From Flavobacterium sp. 90 (GTDB taxonomy: Bacteria > Bacteroidota > Bacteroidia > Flavobacteriales > Flavobacteriaceae), in NCBI RefSeq assembly GCF_004339525.1, contig NZ_SMGE01000001.1:1736001-1800000 (forward strand): DNA of 64,000 nucleotides, in the 5' to 3' direction. Shown in pieces: positions 20,064 through 28,823 of the stretch. The position numbers and the translations under genes were made by a program. The notes under the pieces were generated by a model. It ran no database searches. It saw nothing but the letters and a program-made list of their open reading frames with translations, and had not been told where the DNA came from. Each line of letters starts with the position of its first letter. Position 1 is the stretch's first letter.

Positions 20064-22676
20064 TTATTCTACATTCCAGCCTTTGTATTTAAAAACAGGT
20101 TTTTCGCCTTTTAGAGCAGCAACCGGAAAAGTAACCTTGATTGTTCTGCTTTCTTTTGGCACTAATGAGATATAATTGTCGTCCCATAAAACCGGAACTA
20201 TTGATTTTCCTGAAACACTTCCCACAATGTTCAACTCAATTAAAAACGCGATAGCATCTGATGGATTTTTGAGTTTTATGGTAACCTCATATTTATCGTT
20301 TTCTTTTTTAATGGTATGTTGCGCCTCAATTTTTACTTTAGGCAATTTGTCTAAATCCTTGAAATCAGCGTGTTCCATTAATGGCGTATGGATCCAATCT
20401 GATTTTTTAAAATCAAATACATCTTTTTTAGTCGACAACCAATAAAAATTGTCTGCGATAGATTTTCCTTTTTCGTCTAATAAATTCATTTTCAGAAAAT
20501 ATATTTTCGAATATGCTTTATCATCTGGCAAATCAAAAGCTTTAACCGAAGCATTTCCGTCGGCAGAAACCGTTTCTTCTTTTTCGAAAATTACTTTCCC
20601 ATTAAAATCATAAATTTTCAATTGTGCTTTTAGATTTTTAGTTTTCTCCGGATTTAGATTGCTTACATAAACGGCGTTATCTCCATAATTGTAAGCAATA
20701 TTTACAGGACGCGCGCCTAATCTTGCACCATAAAAAGCTGCATTTGGTAATAAATTATAATCCCAGAATTGCCAGATTAATTTTGGCCAAGGCGAGTTAA
20801 ACATCCATTGAACGATTCCTGTAGTGTTGCTTCTGTTTATAGCAAAAGCCTCATACATGGAACGCATAGATTCTAAATTTGACGCCTGACTTTTAAAAGT
20901 AAAATCTTCAACATTATTCTGAATTCCGTATCTATTATTGAACGCACTTGTGTAACGATCAAGCGTTTGAAATTCATTTCGCCCACAATGAAAATCCCAA
21001 GTAGAGTTTATTGGCCATAATTTATCTTCGGGAATCATACTTTTTACCACTTCAAGCGAAGGAACTTGCGGGCCAGGACCTGTTTCTGTATTAAATCCAA
21101 AAGCTCCGCCATTTTCTGTATCCAAAAACCAATAATTTGGAGAAACATATTCATAAGGACCATTCATTTTCACTCCGGTTTTTCCGGAAATAGAACTATT
21201 CATTCCTTTGCAAGACATTAAAAGCGGTCTTGAAGGATCAACTTCTTCAAAAAGAACATTATATTTTGCTTCTAATTCCGGACGCGGTAATTTGTCACTT
21301 CCCATAACCCAGACAAAAATACTCGGGTGATTTCTTAGCCAATTCACGTGATCGCGCATATAATTTATAATAAGATCCATGTCTTCCGGAGTTTTAATCG
21401 ACATGAAATCATCTTCCGGTTTGTCCAGATAACCTTTCCATTCCCATTGGCAACTCCATCCTACCATCATCAAAAGTCCCATTTCATCCGCCATTTCATA
21501 GATTCTCTCGCTATTTCCCCAAAAGCCTTCCATCCTAACCGTATTCATGTTAGTTTGTTTTACATATTCTAATTGCGCTTTTACTTTTTCTTCGGTATCA
21601 TTCAGGAACATTCCGTCGACCCAACCGCCGCCTTTAATTAGAACTTCAACACCATTTAATTTATAACCTCTATATCCTTTTGCAGTCAAATAATCCTCGA
21701 CTTCACGGATCCCGAAATTTGTAGATTTTGAAAACGAAACTTTATTATTGGTTTCAATAGACATTGTTAGATTATACAAATTAGGTTTTCCCAATTCATA
21801 CGTCCACCACAAACGAGGATTCTTGATTTTTAACTGTTTAAATTCCGAAGAATTGAAAACAATCACTCTTTTTTCTAAAGGCTGAAGTTTAATTTTCTTT
21901 TCGAAAGTGATGTTTTCGATTTTTCCTTTTACAACTGTTTCTATTACTTCATTTGTATTGTTTACCGCTTCTGCAGAAATTTCTAAATCGGCATTTTTAA
22001 AACCTTTTTTATCAATTTTTGAAGTCACAAAGATGCTATTCAGACTCGTTTTATCCGAAATTTTAAGTTTCACAGGTCTCCAAAGTCCCAATTCGCGATC
22101 CGGAGCCATTGGCGCCCAATCCACAAAACCAATAGAAGGTTCGTGTGTTTTTTGATTAAAAACTTCAACAGCCAAAACATTCTTTCCCTTTTTTACCTGT
22201 TTTGAAATGTTTAAATCAAATATTCTAAATCCGCCAAACAAACTATCTGCAGAAGCTATTTGTTTACCATTTAACCAAACATTTGCACGATAATTAATTC
22301 CTTCAAATATCAATTCTGTGTTTTTTGAAGCATCTTCAATAACAAATTCATTTCTATACCACCACGGAACTCTAAATCTTGTCGTATCAACTTTACTGAT
22401 ATTCTCTCCCATAAAAATATCCGAATACTCATTATTAGCAATTAAAGACGCCATTACAGTCGCCGGAACGGAAGTTTTATACCATTTTGAAATATCAAAA
22501 TTTGCCTGAGAAATTTTATCTCCCGTAGTATTTATTTTTGCCGATGATTCAATATTCCATCCTTCTTTTAGTTGTTGCTCAAATTTTACATTTTGAGCAC
22601 TTACACTAATTAAACTGCACATAAGCCATAAAAGGAATGAAATCATTGTACCATTAGGATAATTTATATTCTTCAT
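20064..22676 (-). CDS. GH2 glycosidase with exo-beta-D-glucosaminidase signature
   Basis: The 870-residue protein has a signal peptide ending ISVSAQ, so it is periplasmic or exported. It contains the GH2 jelly-roll (FEGINYRANVWLNGKQI), an Ig-like domain, and a barrel beginning YKLNGVEVLIKGGGWVDGMF. At the acid/base position it has VMGSD (Asp 461), not the Asn-Glu of ordinary GH2 enzymes. The nucleophile is in FGFNTETG (Glu 531), after NYWFLDTENGGA. Ser-Asp plus NGGA-GFNxE is the pattern of exo-beta-D-glucosaminidases such as CsxA (Asp469/Glu541). A mannosidase-like role is the alternative. It is the first gene of the locus and lies divergent to its probable regulator. Confidence 0.88.
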   Translation of the reverse strand: MKNINYPNGTMISFLLWLMCSLISVSAQNVKFEQQLKEGWNIESSAKINTTGDKISQANFDISKWYKTSVPATVMASLIANNEYSDIFMGENISKVDTTRFRVPWWYRNEFVIEDASKNTELIFEGINYRANVWLNGKQIASADSLFGGFRIFDLNISKQVKKGKNVLAVEVFNQKTHEPSIGFVDWAPMAPDRELGLWRPVKLKISDKTSLNSIFVTSKIDKKGFKNADLEISAEAVNNTNEVIETVVKGKIENITFEKKIKLQPLEKRVIVFNSSEFKQLKIKNPRLWWTYELGKPNLYNLTMSIETNNKVSFSKSTNFGIREVEDYLTAKGYRGYKLNGVEVLIKGGGWVDGMFLNDTEEKVKAQLEYVKQTNMNTVRMEGFWGNSERIYEMADEMGLLMMVGWSCQWEWKGYLDKPEDDFMSIKTPEDMDLIINYMRDHVNWLRNHPSIFVWVMGSDKLPRPELEAKYNVLFEEVDPSRPLLMSCKGMNSSISGKTGVKMNGPYEYVSPNYWFLDTENGGAFGFNTETGPGPQVPSLEVVKSMIPEDKLWPINSTWDFHCGRNEFQTLDRYTSAFNNRYGIQNNVEDFTFKSQASNLESMRSMYEAFAINRSNTTGIVQWMFNSPWPKLIWQFWDYNLLPNAAFYGARLGARPVNIAYNYGDNAVYVSNLNPEKTKNLKAQLKIYDFNGKVIFEKEETVSADGNASVKAFDLPDDKAYSKIYFLKMNLLDEKGKSIADNFYWLSTKKDVFDFKKSDWIHTPLMEHADFKDLDKLPKVKIEAQHTIKKENDKYEVTIKLKNPSDAIAFLIELNIVGSVSGKSIVPVLWDDNYISLVPKESRTIKVTFPVAALKGEKPVFKYKGWNVE

Positions 22677-23053
22677 AATTGTTCTTTTAATCTAATCGAA
22701 AGATTAATGTATTGGTTAACAAAATTTAAGTTTTAAAAACTTCTGGTTATCTAATAAAATTCATCATTTTTTTACTACAAAACTTCAAATGGTATATTTT
22801 ACCAAAAGCAGTAAAAAAAAATTAAATACTTTATAAAAAAGTTAAAAAAATTAATAATTAAAACGTTTTTATGTTTTTTTATTAAAAACCACAAAACAAA
22901 AGTAGACTTGTATTTTAATTGATAATGGTATATTTGCGATAATTAATCTTCATTTTGCGAATATTTACAATTCTAAAATTCGAAGTGTATTATGAGTTGC
23001 TTCCTGATTTTATTTTAATGTAAAGCGCTAAATTCCAATTAATATCTAATAAA
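22677..23053. promoter_or_regulatory. Divergent regulatory region between GH2 locus and XylR-like regulator
   Basis: This 377-bp AT-rich stretch has no gene. It holds two possible operators: TGGTATATTTTACCA (22790-22804, a 5-bp inverted repeat with 5-bp spacer) and the palindrome AAAACGTTTT (22860-22869). A possible minus-strand -7 box TACTTTTG lies at 22897-22904. The plus-strand promoter is listed separately. Operator function is inferred from symmetry and position. Confidence 0.55.
22907..22936 (+). promoter_or_regulatory. Bacteroidota-type promoter of the XylR-like gene
   Basis: CTTG (22907-22910), an 18-bp spacer and TATATTTG (22929-22936) match the Bacteroidota -33 and -7 pattern. Transcription would start near 22943, leaving a leader of about 110 nt before the ATG at 23054. 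Confidence 0.65.
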
Positions 23054-24217
23054 ATGACACCCAAAGTATTGCTGTTAGTTAACTTTTCTGAAGAATATGG
23101 ACGAGGTCTTTTAAACGGAATTGCGAAGTATTCCCGACTATTTGGACCGTTTAACTTTTGCAGAATTCCAATTGTAAGCGGAAATAAAAAGGAATTAAAA
23201 AATGCCATTTCGTGGGCAAAAACCTGGGGCGCAAATGGAATAATAGCCCAAATTGAAAATGAACAAGTATTCGAGAAACTACTTTCGTTAGACATTCCAA
23301 TTATTGCGCAAGATACAAACGAGCGTTTTATTGGAATTCCGAATATTACCGGACTTTATAAAGAAACGGGACAAATGGCGGCTTCTTATTTTATCGAAAA
23401 AGGATTTAAAAACTTTGGCTTTTATGGTTTTGATAATATTGTCTGGTCGCGCGAAAGATGTGAAGGCTTTTGCAAAAAAGTAGAAGAATTCAATTTCAAC
23501 GTTCATATTTACCAACATCAAAAAGAAGAAACCCCGCCGTTGTGGAGTTACAAAGAATCGCAATTGGCGGATTGGCTCAAGGCTTTACCAAAACCCATCG
23601 CGATTATGACTTGCGACGACAATCAGGGACAACATGTTACCGAAGCTTGCAAAGCAATTGGCATTAATGTTCCCGAACAAGTTTCTGTACTTGGCGTCGA
23701 CAACGATTTGAGTATTTGCAATCTCTCCGATCCTCCTTTATCGAGCATTTCCTTAAATACCGAAAAAGCCGGTTTTGAAACTGCACAGCTTCTTAGTAAA
23801 ATGATGGCTAATAAAGATGGTATTTATAACGATATTCATGTAGAACATTTGCAAATAATCACTAGAAGATCAACTGATTTTCTGGCTGTAAATGACAAAG
23901 AAATAAGCAAAGCGCTCCATTTTATCTATTACAATTATAAGGAAAGAATATCTGTAGACGACGTTGTTAATGCAACGGCATTATCGAGAAGAGTTTTAGA
24001 AAAAAGATTTCAATTGGTTTTAAAAAGAAGTATTCTTGACGAAATAAATACGCTCCGAATCAAACAAGTAAAACAGCTTTTAATAGAAACAGAATTATCA
24101 ATTACCGAGATTTCAGATCTTTGCGGATATACTGATATTAAAAATCTTTCGAGATATTTCAGTCGTCATGAAGGCGTTAATCCTTTGGAATTTAGAAAAC
24201 TGAAACAGCCAAAATGA
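23054..24217 (+). CDS. XylR-like transcriptional regulator (sugar-binding domain plus AraC HTH)
   Basis: The 387-residue protein has an N-terminal periplasmic-binding-protein-like sensor (about 1-270; LLLVNFSEEYGRGLLNGIAKYS, MTCDDNQGQHVTEAC, VSVLGVDNDLSICNL). A C-terminal AraC-type double HTH (about 285-385) ends SDLCGYTDIKNLSRYFSRHEGVNPLEFRK. This order is that of E. coli XylR. It is a cytosolic DNA-binding protein, probably activating the divergent GH2-MFS-kinase-SusCD genes when it binds the imported sugar or its phosphate. The effector is unknown. Confidence 0.9.
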   Translation: MTPKVLLLVNFSEEYGRGLLNGIAKYSRLFGPFNFCRIPIVSGNKKELKNAISWAKTWGANGIIAQIENEQVFEKLLSLDIPIIAQDTNERFIGIPNITGLYKETGQMAASYFIEKGFKNFGFYGFDNIVWSRERCEGFCKKVEEFNFNVHIYQHQKEETPPLWSYKESQLADWLKALPKPIAIMTCDDNQGQHVTEACKAIGINVPEQVSVLGVDNDLSICNLSDPPLSSISLNTEKAGFETAQLLSKMMANKDGIYNDIHVEHLQIITRRSTDFLAVNDKEISKALHFIYYNYKERISVDDVVNATALSRRVLEKRFQLVLKRSILDEINTLRIKQVKQLLIETELSITEISDLCGYTDIKNLSRYFSRHEGVNPLEFRKLKQPK

Positions 24218-24247
24218 TTTGAAAAACGAATAATTTAAGATACTGTT

Positions 24248-25192
24248 TTAGCCTTTTTTAATTTTCGAAAAAGAACAATACAATAGATCAATAAACTCAG
24301 GAAAAGAAGAGACAACAATCAAACTAATTACAACAGCATCGATTTGATAACCTTCTAATCGAAATGAACCGCCTTTTTCCATTTCAAGTTCTTCAGCTTT
24401 ACTCGCATAATAGTGCATCCAACTTTCATAACAAAGTATTGTTCTTTTGTTTATCAATTCCTCTTGAAATCCATATTTCTTTGAAAGTTCATAGATTTGA
24501 GAAGCTGACAAATAATCTTTATTTATTATTGCAATATTCCCTAATTCAAAAAGTAATATTGAAATAACTTTATCTTTAGGTTTTATAAAAGTGATACGCT
24601 CGTTTAATTGATAATACAACGCTTTCTCTAAATCTTCTAACGCTTTCTTAGATAGTTTTGTTTTGGGAACTGCTTCTAAACCAAAACTCTCATTTATAAA
24701 AAACTGTCCAGTAACATTTTCAATCTTTTTAACTTTTGTCTCCAATATCTTTAAATGCAGCCATTCAGATCCTTTATGAGATTCTGGATTTAATTGAATC
24801 GATTTTTTAATCCATTCGTACGCTTTTTTATTTTCTCCCATTAACTCATACAGCGTTCCAAGATTTGAAGCAGTAGAATATCGGTTAGGTTTTATTTTTT
24901 CAATCTCTAAATATAACTTTAAAGCTTCTTGATATTTCTTTTGAAGTATTAAAAGATATCCTTTATCAGACAAATAATCTATATCATTCGTTTTTTTATA
25001 TAATTTATCAAGCTCAGTTATTATTTTAGGAAAGTCTTCAGTAAAAAATTCATGACCATGCGGAACAATTCCTTCATAATCAACATAAACCTGAACTCCA
25101 TTTTTCAAAACCTTAGTATCTCCATTTAAGCAAGCAAAACCCTTAAACGAAATTAAAACCAACACAATAACAAAAGCTCTGAATTTATTCAT
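24248..25192 (-). CDS. Exported TPR-repeat protein
   Basis: The 314-residue protein has a signal peptide (VLVLISFKGFAC) and several TPR-type helical pairs, most clearly YLLILQKKYQEALKLYLEIEKIKP and ASNLGTLYELMGENKKAYEWIKKSIQLNP. A weakly hydrophobic segment lies near the C-terminus (AVVISLIVVSSFPEFI). It probably mediates protein contacts in the periplasm or at the membrane. No partner can be read from context: it is convergent with the regulator gene and 52 bp upstream of tspO on the same strand. Confidence 0.75.
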   Translation of the reverse strand: MNKFRAFVIVLVLISFKGFACLNGDTKVLKNGVQVYVDYEGIVPHGHEFFTEDFPKIITELDKLYKKTNDIDYLSDKGYLLILQKKYQEALKLYLEIEKIKPNRYSTASNLGTLYELMGENKKAYEWIKKSIQLNPESHKGSEWLHLKILETKVKKIENVTGQFFINESFGLEAVPKTKLSKKALEDLEKALYYQLNERITFIKPKDKVISILLFELGNIAIINKDYLSASQIYELSKKYGFQEELINKRTILCYESWMHYYASKAEELEMEKGGSFRLEGYQIDAVVISLIVVSSFPEFIDLLYCSFSKIKKG

Positions 25193-25244
25193 AAAGTAAA
25201 ACGTATCGATTAAACATGAAACAAAAAAACATGAAACAAAAACT

Positions 25245-25721
25245 CTATCTATTCAACCACCAAATACTAGCGTTCAAAATTCCTGCAAAAGCAACCCAAG
25301 CCATATAAGGAATCAATAAATATCCGGCAATTTTATTGATTTTGGTGAATTTATAATACGTTTCATAAATGAAAAGCCATAAAAGTGCAATTTCTACTAA
25401 TGCCAACATCGGGTTTTTTAATCCGAAGAAAATATAAGACCAAATCGCATTCAAAGTCAGCTGAATCAGGAAGAAACCTAACGCTTTTTTTACCTCTTCG
25501 TTTTGTTCTTTTATTTTATCCCAAACTAATCCTGCTGCAACTGCCATAAAAATATAAAGCAAAGTCCAAACCGGCATAAAAATCCAATTTGGCGGATTAA
25601 AACTTGGTTTTATTATTGTTGGATACCACGTTTCAACACTTGGTCTTGTTACAACACTTGCTGAATATCCTACCATTAAACAAATTACGAGAGCGATTGC
25701 GATTTTTACTGTCTTGTTCAT
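25245..25721 (-). CDS. tspO: TspO/MBR-family membrane protein
   Basis: The 158-residue protein has five predicted membrane helices and the family motifs: WYPTIIKPSFNPPNWIFMPVWTLLY near the N-terminus, NAIWSYIFFGLKNP, and the C-terminal PYMAWVAFAGILNASIWWLN. TspO proteins bind porphyrins and sterol-like ligands and take part in stress and tetrapyrrole homeostasis. A possible minus-strand -7 box TATTTTTG lies at 25741-25748 upstream. The call rests on clear family motifs. Confidence 0.93.
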   Translation of the reverse strand: MNKTVKIAIALVICLMVGYSASVVTRPSVETWYPTIIKPSFNPPNWIFMPVWTLLYIFMAVAAGLVWDKIKEQNEEVKKALGFFLIQLTLNAIWSYIFFGLKNPMLALVEIALLWLFIYETYYKFTKINKIAGYLLIPYMAWVAFAGILNASIWWLNR

Positions 25722-25766
25722 CTTCCTACTTATTTTTTTTCAAAAATAGTTAAAAATAGAGGTTAA

Positions 25767-25840
25767 ACCATATAAGTGATATAAGTTCATTTTAGTCTAA
25801 GCAAAACTTATATTTTCTGCTATTACTTATATGGTGAAAT
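25767..25840. repeat. CCATATAAGT inverted repeat upstream of mvaD
   Basis: AACCATATAAGTGATATAAGTTCATTTT (from 25765) and, about 40 bp on, ATTACTTATATGGTG in the opposite orientation form an imperfect inverted repeat. The same family occurs singly at 33443-33470 and at 60180-60211. Confidence 0.7.
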
Positions 25841-25851
25841 ATTTTAAAAAC

Positions 25852-25859
25852 TATCTTTG
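25852..25859 (+). promoter_or_regulatory. -7 box for mvaD
   Basis: TATCTTTG matches the Bacteroidota -7 consensus and lies 17 bp before the mvaD ATG at 25877. No clear -33 TTG is visible at the right distance. Confidence 0.55.
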
Positions 25860-25876
25860 CCAAAATTTTATAATTC

Positions 25877-26977
25877 ATGTTTACAGCAACTGATTTTATT
25901 CCTAAAAAATATACTTCGACCATCGAAAACGGAAATTTTGAGTGGAGCGCTCCCAGCAATATTGCATTAGTGAAATATTGGGGAAAAAAAGACAATCAAA
26001 TTCCTGCAAATCCTTCGGTGAGTTTTACACTAAATAATTGCAAAACGATTACTAAATTAGGTTTTGAAAAAAGGAGCGCTTCGACTTCGCTCAGCGTGAC
26101 AAATGGCTTTTCGTTCGATTTATTATTTGAAGGAAAACCGAAAGAAGATTTCAAACCAAAAATTCAGAAGTTTTTAGAACGAATTGAAGTTTATCTACCT
26201 TTTTTGAAAGAATATCATTTTACAATTGATACTCAAAATACGTTTCCACACAGTTCCGGAATTGCTTCTTCGGCTTCAGGAATGGCTGCTTTGGCAATGA
26301 ATTTTATGAGTTTAGAAAAGTTGTTGAATCCCGAAATGACAGAGGAATACTTTTATCAAAAGTCATCATTTTTAGCACGTTTAGGTTCTGGAAGCGCTTG
26401 CAGAAGTGTAAAAGGAAGCGTCGTTGCTTGGGGAAATCAAGCTAATATTGAAGGAAGTTCTGATTTATACGGAGTTGAATTTCCGTATGCTATTCATGAG
26501 AATTTCAAGAATTATCAAGATACAATTTTACTAGTTGATAAAGGCGAAAAACAAGTTTCAAGTACGGTTGGACACGATTTAATGCACAATCATCCGTATG
26601 CCGAAAGACGTTTTGCTCAGGCACATGAAAATCTGGATCAGTTAATTGCTATTTTCGAAAGCGGAAATTTAGATGAATTCATTAAAGTTGTAGAAAGCGA
26701 AGCCTTGACTTTGCACGCTATGATGATGACGTCTATGCCGTATTTTATTTTGATGAAACCAAATACTTTACAGATCATAAATGCCATTTGGAAATTCAGA
26801 AATGAAACCCAAATTCCGGTTTGTTTTACGCTTGATGCCGGAGCAAATGTTCACGTTTTATATCCCGAAAACGTTAGCGACAAAGTACTTCAATTTATTC
26901 AGGACGAATTAGTTGTATTTTGTCAGAATGGTCAGTACATTTGCGACCAAATTGGAGACGGTTCAATTGCATTGTAA
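25877..26977 (+). CDS. mvaD: Diphosphomevalonate decarboxylase
   Basis: The 366-residue GHMP-fold protein has SAPSNIALVKYWGKKD and PANPSVSFTL at the N-terminus, and the phosphate loop SSGIASSASGMAALAM. The LARLGSGSACRSVKGSVVAWG segment and the C-terminal FTLDAGANVHVLYP are typical of mevalonate-5-diphosphate decarboxylase. It makes isopentenyl diphosphate, ATP-dependent, in the cytosol. A mevalonate-kinase-like gene and a UbiA prenyltransferase gene follow. Residues SASTSLSVT (bases 26075-26101) are encoded by a dispersed palindrome-like repeat inserted in frame in a poorly conserved loop. Confidence 0.93.
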   Translation: MFTATDFIPKKYTSTIENGNFEWSAPSNIALVKYWGKKDNQIPANPSVSFTLNNCKTITKLGFEKRSASTSLSVTNGFSFDLLFEGKPKEDFKPKIQKFLERIEVYLPFLKEYHFTIDTQNTFPHSSGIASSASGMAALAMNFMSLEKLLNPEMTEEYFYQKSSFLARLGSGSACRSVKGSVVAWGNQANIEGSSDLYGVEFPYAIHENFKNYQDTILLVDKGEKQVSSTVGHDLMHNHPYAERRFAQAHENLDQLIAIFESGNLDEFIKVVESEALTLHAMMMTSMPYFILMKPNTLQIINAIWKFRNETQIPVCFTLDAGANVHVLYPENVSDKVLQFIQDELVVFCQNGQYICDQIGDGSIAL

Positions 26978-27007
26978 TTTTCCGTATCTTTAATTAAAAT
27001 TTTGATT

Positions 27008-27118
27008 ATGGACATTCAATTAGAAAAACTTGAAGTAGCAAAATTGATTATGGAATGCAATAACCCCGTAATTTTAAGAAAAGTTCGAGAGATTCTGGAA
27101 AAGGGATTAAATAAATAA
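27008..27118 (+). CDS. Small ORF, 36 codons, possibly a remnant of a small antitoxin-like gene
   Basis: The ATG at 27008 opens a 36-codon frame (MDIQLEKLEVAKLIMECNN ... EILEKGLNK) between mvaD and the kinase gene. The product would be a single amphipathic helical stretch. Its start resembles the beginnings of short Bacteroidota antitoxin-like proteins of about 70 residues, so it may be a truncated remnant. It fits the 177-bp gap without overlap. No toxin gene is adjacent. Confidence 0.45.
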   Translation: MDIQLEKLEVAKLIMECNNPVILRKVREILEKGLNK

Positions 27119-27154
27119 TCTTCTACATAAAATAAAGAAAGACATAAAATAAAC

Positions 27155-28093
27155 ATGAAAGGACCATTATTTTACTCAAAAATATTACTCTTTGGAGAAT
27201 ACGGAATTATTCGTGACTCTAAAGGACTTTCTATTCCTTATAATTTTTACAATGGTGCATTGAAGAAAATCGAAGATCCTTCGGCAGAAGCAATAGCATC
27301 AAATGCAAGTTTAAAACGTTTTGCATCTTACCTTGAAACGTTACAAACCGAACAACCTGAATTGGTTGCTTTTGATTTGGTAACTTTAAAAAACGATGTT
27401 GAAACCGGAATGTATTTTGACTCAAGTATTCCGCAAGGTTATGGAGTTGGTAGTAGTGGCGCTCTTGTTGCGGCTATTTACGACAAATATGCTACACATA
27501 AAATAACGGTTTTAGAGAATTTAACTCGCGAAAAACTGTTACAACTTAAAAATATATTTTCTCAAATGGAGAGTTTTTTCCACGGAAAAAGTTCTGGTTT
27601 AGATCCTTTAAACAGTTATTTGAGTATTCCGATTCTAATTAATTCTAAAGATAATATTGAAGCAACCGGAATTCCGACTCAAAGTTTTGACGGAAAAGGT
27701 GCTGTCTTTTTATTAGATTCAGGAATTGTGGGCGAAACGGCTCCAATGGTAAACATTTTTATGGAAAACCTAAAAGACAAAGGTTTCCGTACGATGCTTA
27801 AAAACCAATTTGTAAAATATACTGACGCTTGTGTAGAAAACTTTTTGCATGGCGATATGAAATCTTTGTTCACTAATACTAAAAAGCTTTCAAAAGTCGT
27901 TTTAAACAATTTCAAACCAATGATTCCGGAACAATTTCACGGAATCTGGCAAAACGGAATTGACACAAACGATTATTACCTAAAACTTTGTGGTTCTGGC
28001 GGAGGTGGTTATATCTTAGGCTTTACCGAAGATTTAGAGCGCGCAAAAGCATCTTTGAAAGATTATAAATTAGAAGTAGTTTATCAATTTTAA
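27155..28093 (+). CDS. GHMP kinase, probable mevalonate kinase
   Basis: The 312-residue protein begins YSKILLFGEYGIIRDSKGLSIPY, where kinases of this group bind substrate. It contains the ATP loop QGYGVGSSGALVAAIY, FHGKSSGLDPLNSYLS and the C-terminal LCGSGGGGYILGF motif. Mevalonate kinase is the most likely function because the mvaD gene lies 177 bp upstream. Sequence alone does not exclude phosphomevalonate kinase. The product is cytosolic and the gene is probably in one transcript with mvaD. Confidence 0.85.
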   Translation: MKGPLFYSKILLFGEYGIIRDSKGLSIPYNFYNGALKKIEDPSAEAIASNASLKRFASYLETLQTEQPELVAFDLVTLKNDVETGMYFDSSIPQGYGVGSSGALVAAIYDKYATHKITVLENLTREKLLQLKNIFSQMESFFHGKSSGLDPLNSYLSIPILINSKDNIEATGIPTQSFDGKGAVFLLDSGIVGETAPMVNIFMENLKDKGFRTMLKNQFVKYTDACVENFLHGDMKSLFTNTKKLSKVVLNNFKPMIPEQFHGIWQNGIDTNDYYLKLCGSGGGGYILGFTEDLERAKASLKDYKLEVVYQF

Positions 28094-28168
28094 GTTTCAA
28101 TATTCCTAAAAAGATCCTTATTTGAATACATTTCCCTAAAAAAATTAACCCTAAAAAAGCTATTGAAT

Positions 28169-28759
28169 ATGAAGAGTATTTTACAGATTATTAAGGCAAC
28201 TTTTTTAGGAGGAATTTTATTTTTAGCACCATTAATTCTGCTTTTAGTTCTTTTGGAAAAAGGCTTTAGCATAATTCAAAAAATTACAAATCCTATTATC
28301 AATCACTTTCCGAAAGTAAAGATTTTAGGATTAGCAATTGAAGAAGTTGTTGCCATCGTTATTATACTTTTTATTTGTTTTACGGCTGGTTTAATTGCCA
28401 GAACGGTATATGCTCAAAAATTAATACAACGATTAGAAGATGGGATTTTGAGCTTTGTTCCTGGTTATTCTTTCATGAAAAGCATGAACGAAAGCATAAT
28501 GGGTTTTGAATCTAATCAGGATTTAAAAGTAATTTTGGTTCCAACAGATGCAGGTTGGCAATTTGCTTTTCTTATAGAACAAATCAACGAAAATAACTTT
28601 TCGGTTTTTGTTCCTGATGCTCCAAATCCGTGGAGCGGTTCTGTAGTTTTTGTAGAGAAAAAAGACATTAAAGAAGTCGATATGACTCAAAAACAAGCTT
28701 TGGCGTGTATCCGAAAATTAGGCTTTGGTGCTAAAGAGCTACTAAAAAATAAACTTTGA
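28169..28759 (+). CDS. DUF502-family membrane protein
   Basis: I place the start at the ATG at 28169; a TTG six bases earlier is in frame but less likely. The 196-residue protein has two N-terminal membrane segments (ATFLGGILFLAPLILLLVLL and VVAIVIILFICFTAGLIA), then GYSFMKSMNESIMGF and a C-terminal soluble beta-rich domain with FVPDAPNPWSGSVVFV. This is the DUF502 pattern. Function is unknown. It lies between the isoprenoid kinase and the UbiA gene, perhaps co-transcribed. Confidence 0.8.
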   Translation: MKSILQIIKATFLGGILFLAPLILLLVLLEKGFSIIQKITNPIINHFPKVKILGLAIEEVVAIVIILFICFTAGLIARTVYAQKLIQRLEDGILSFVPGYSFMKSMNESIMGFESNQDLKVILVPTDAGWQFAFLIEQINENNFSVFVPDAPNPWSGSVVFVEKKDIKEVDMTQKQALACIRKLGFGAKELLKNKL

Positions 28760-28823
28760 TCTTAAGGTTCCTTCAACAAAAAATCTTAAATTACAACTCA
28801 ATCCAAAAAATTTAAATTAAAAA

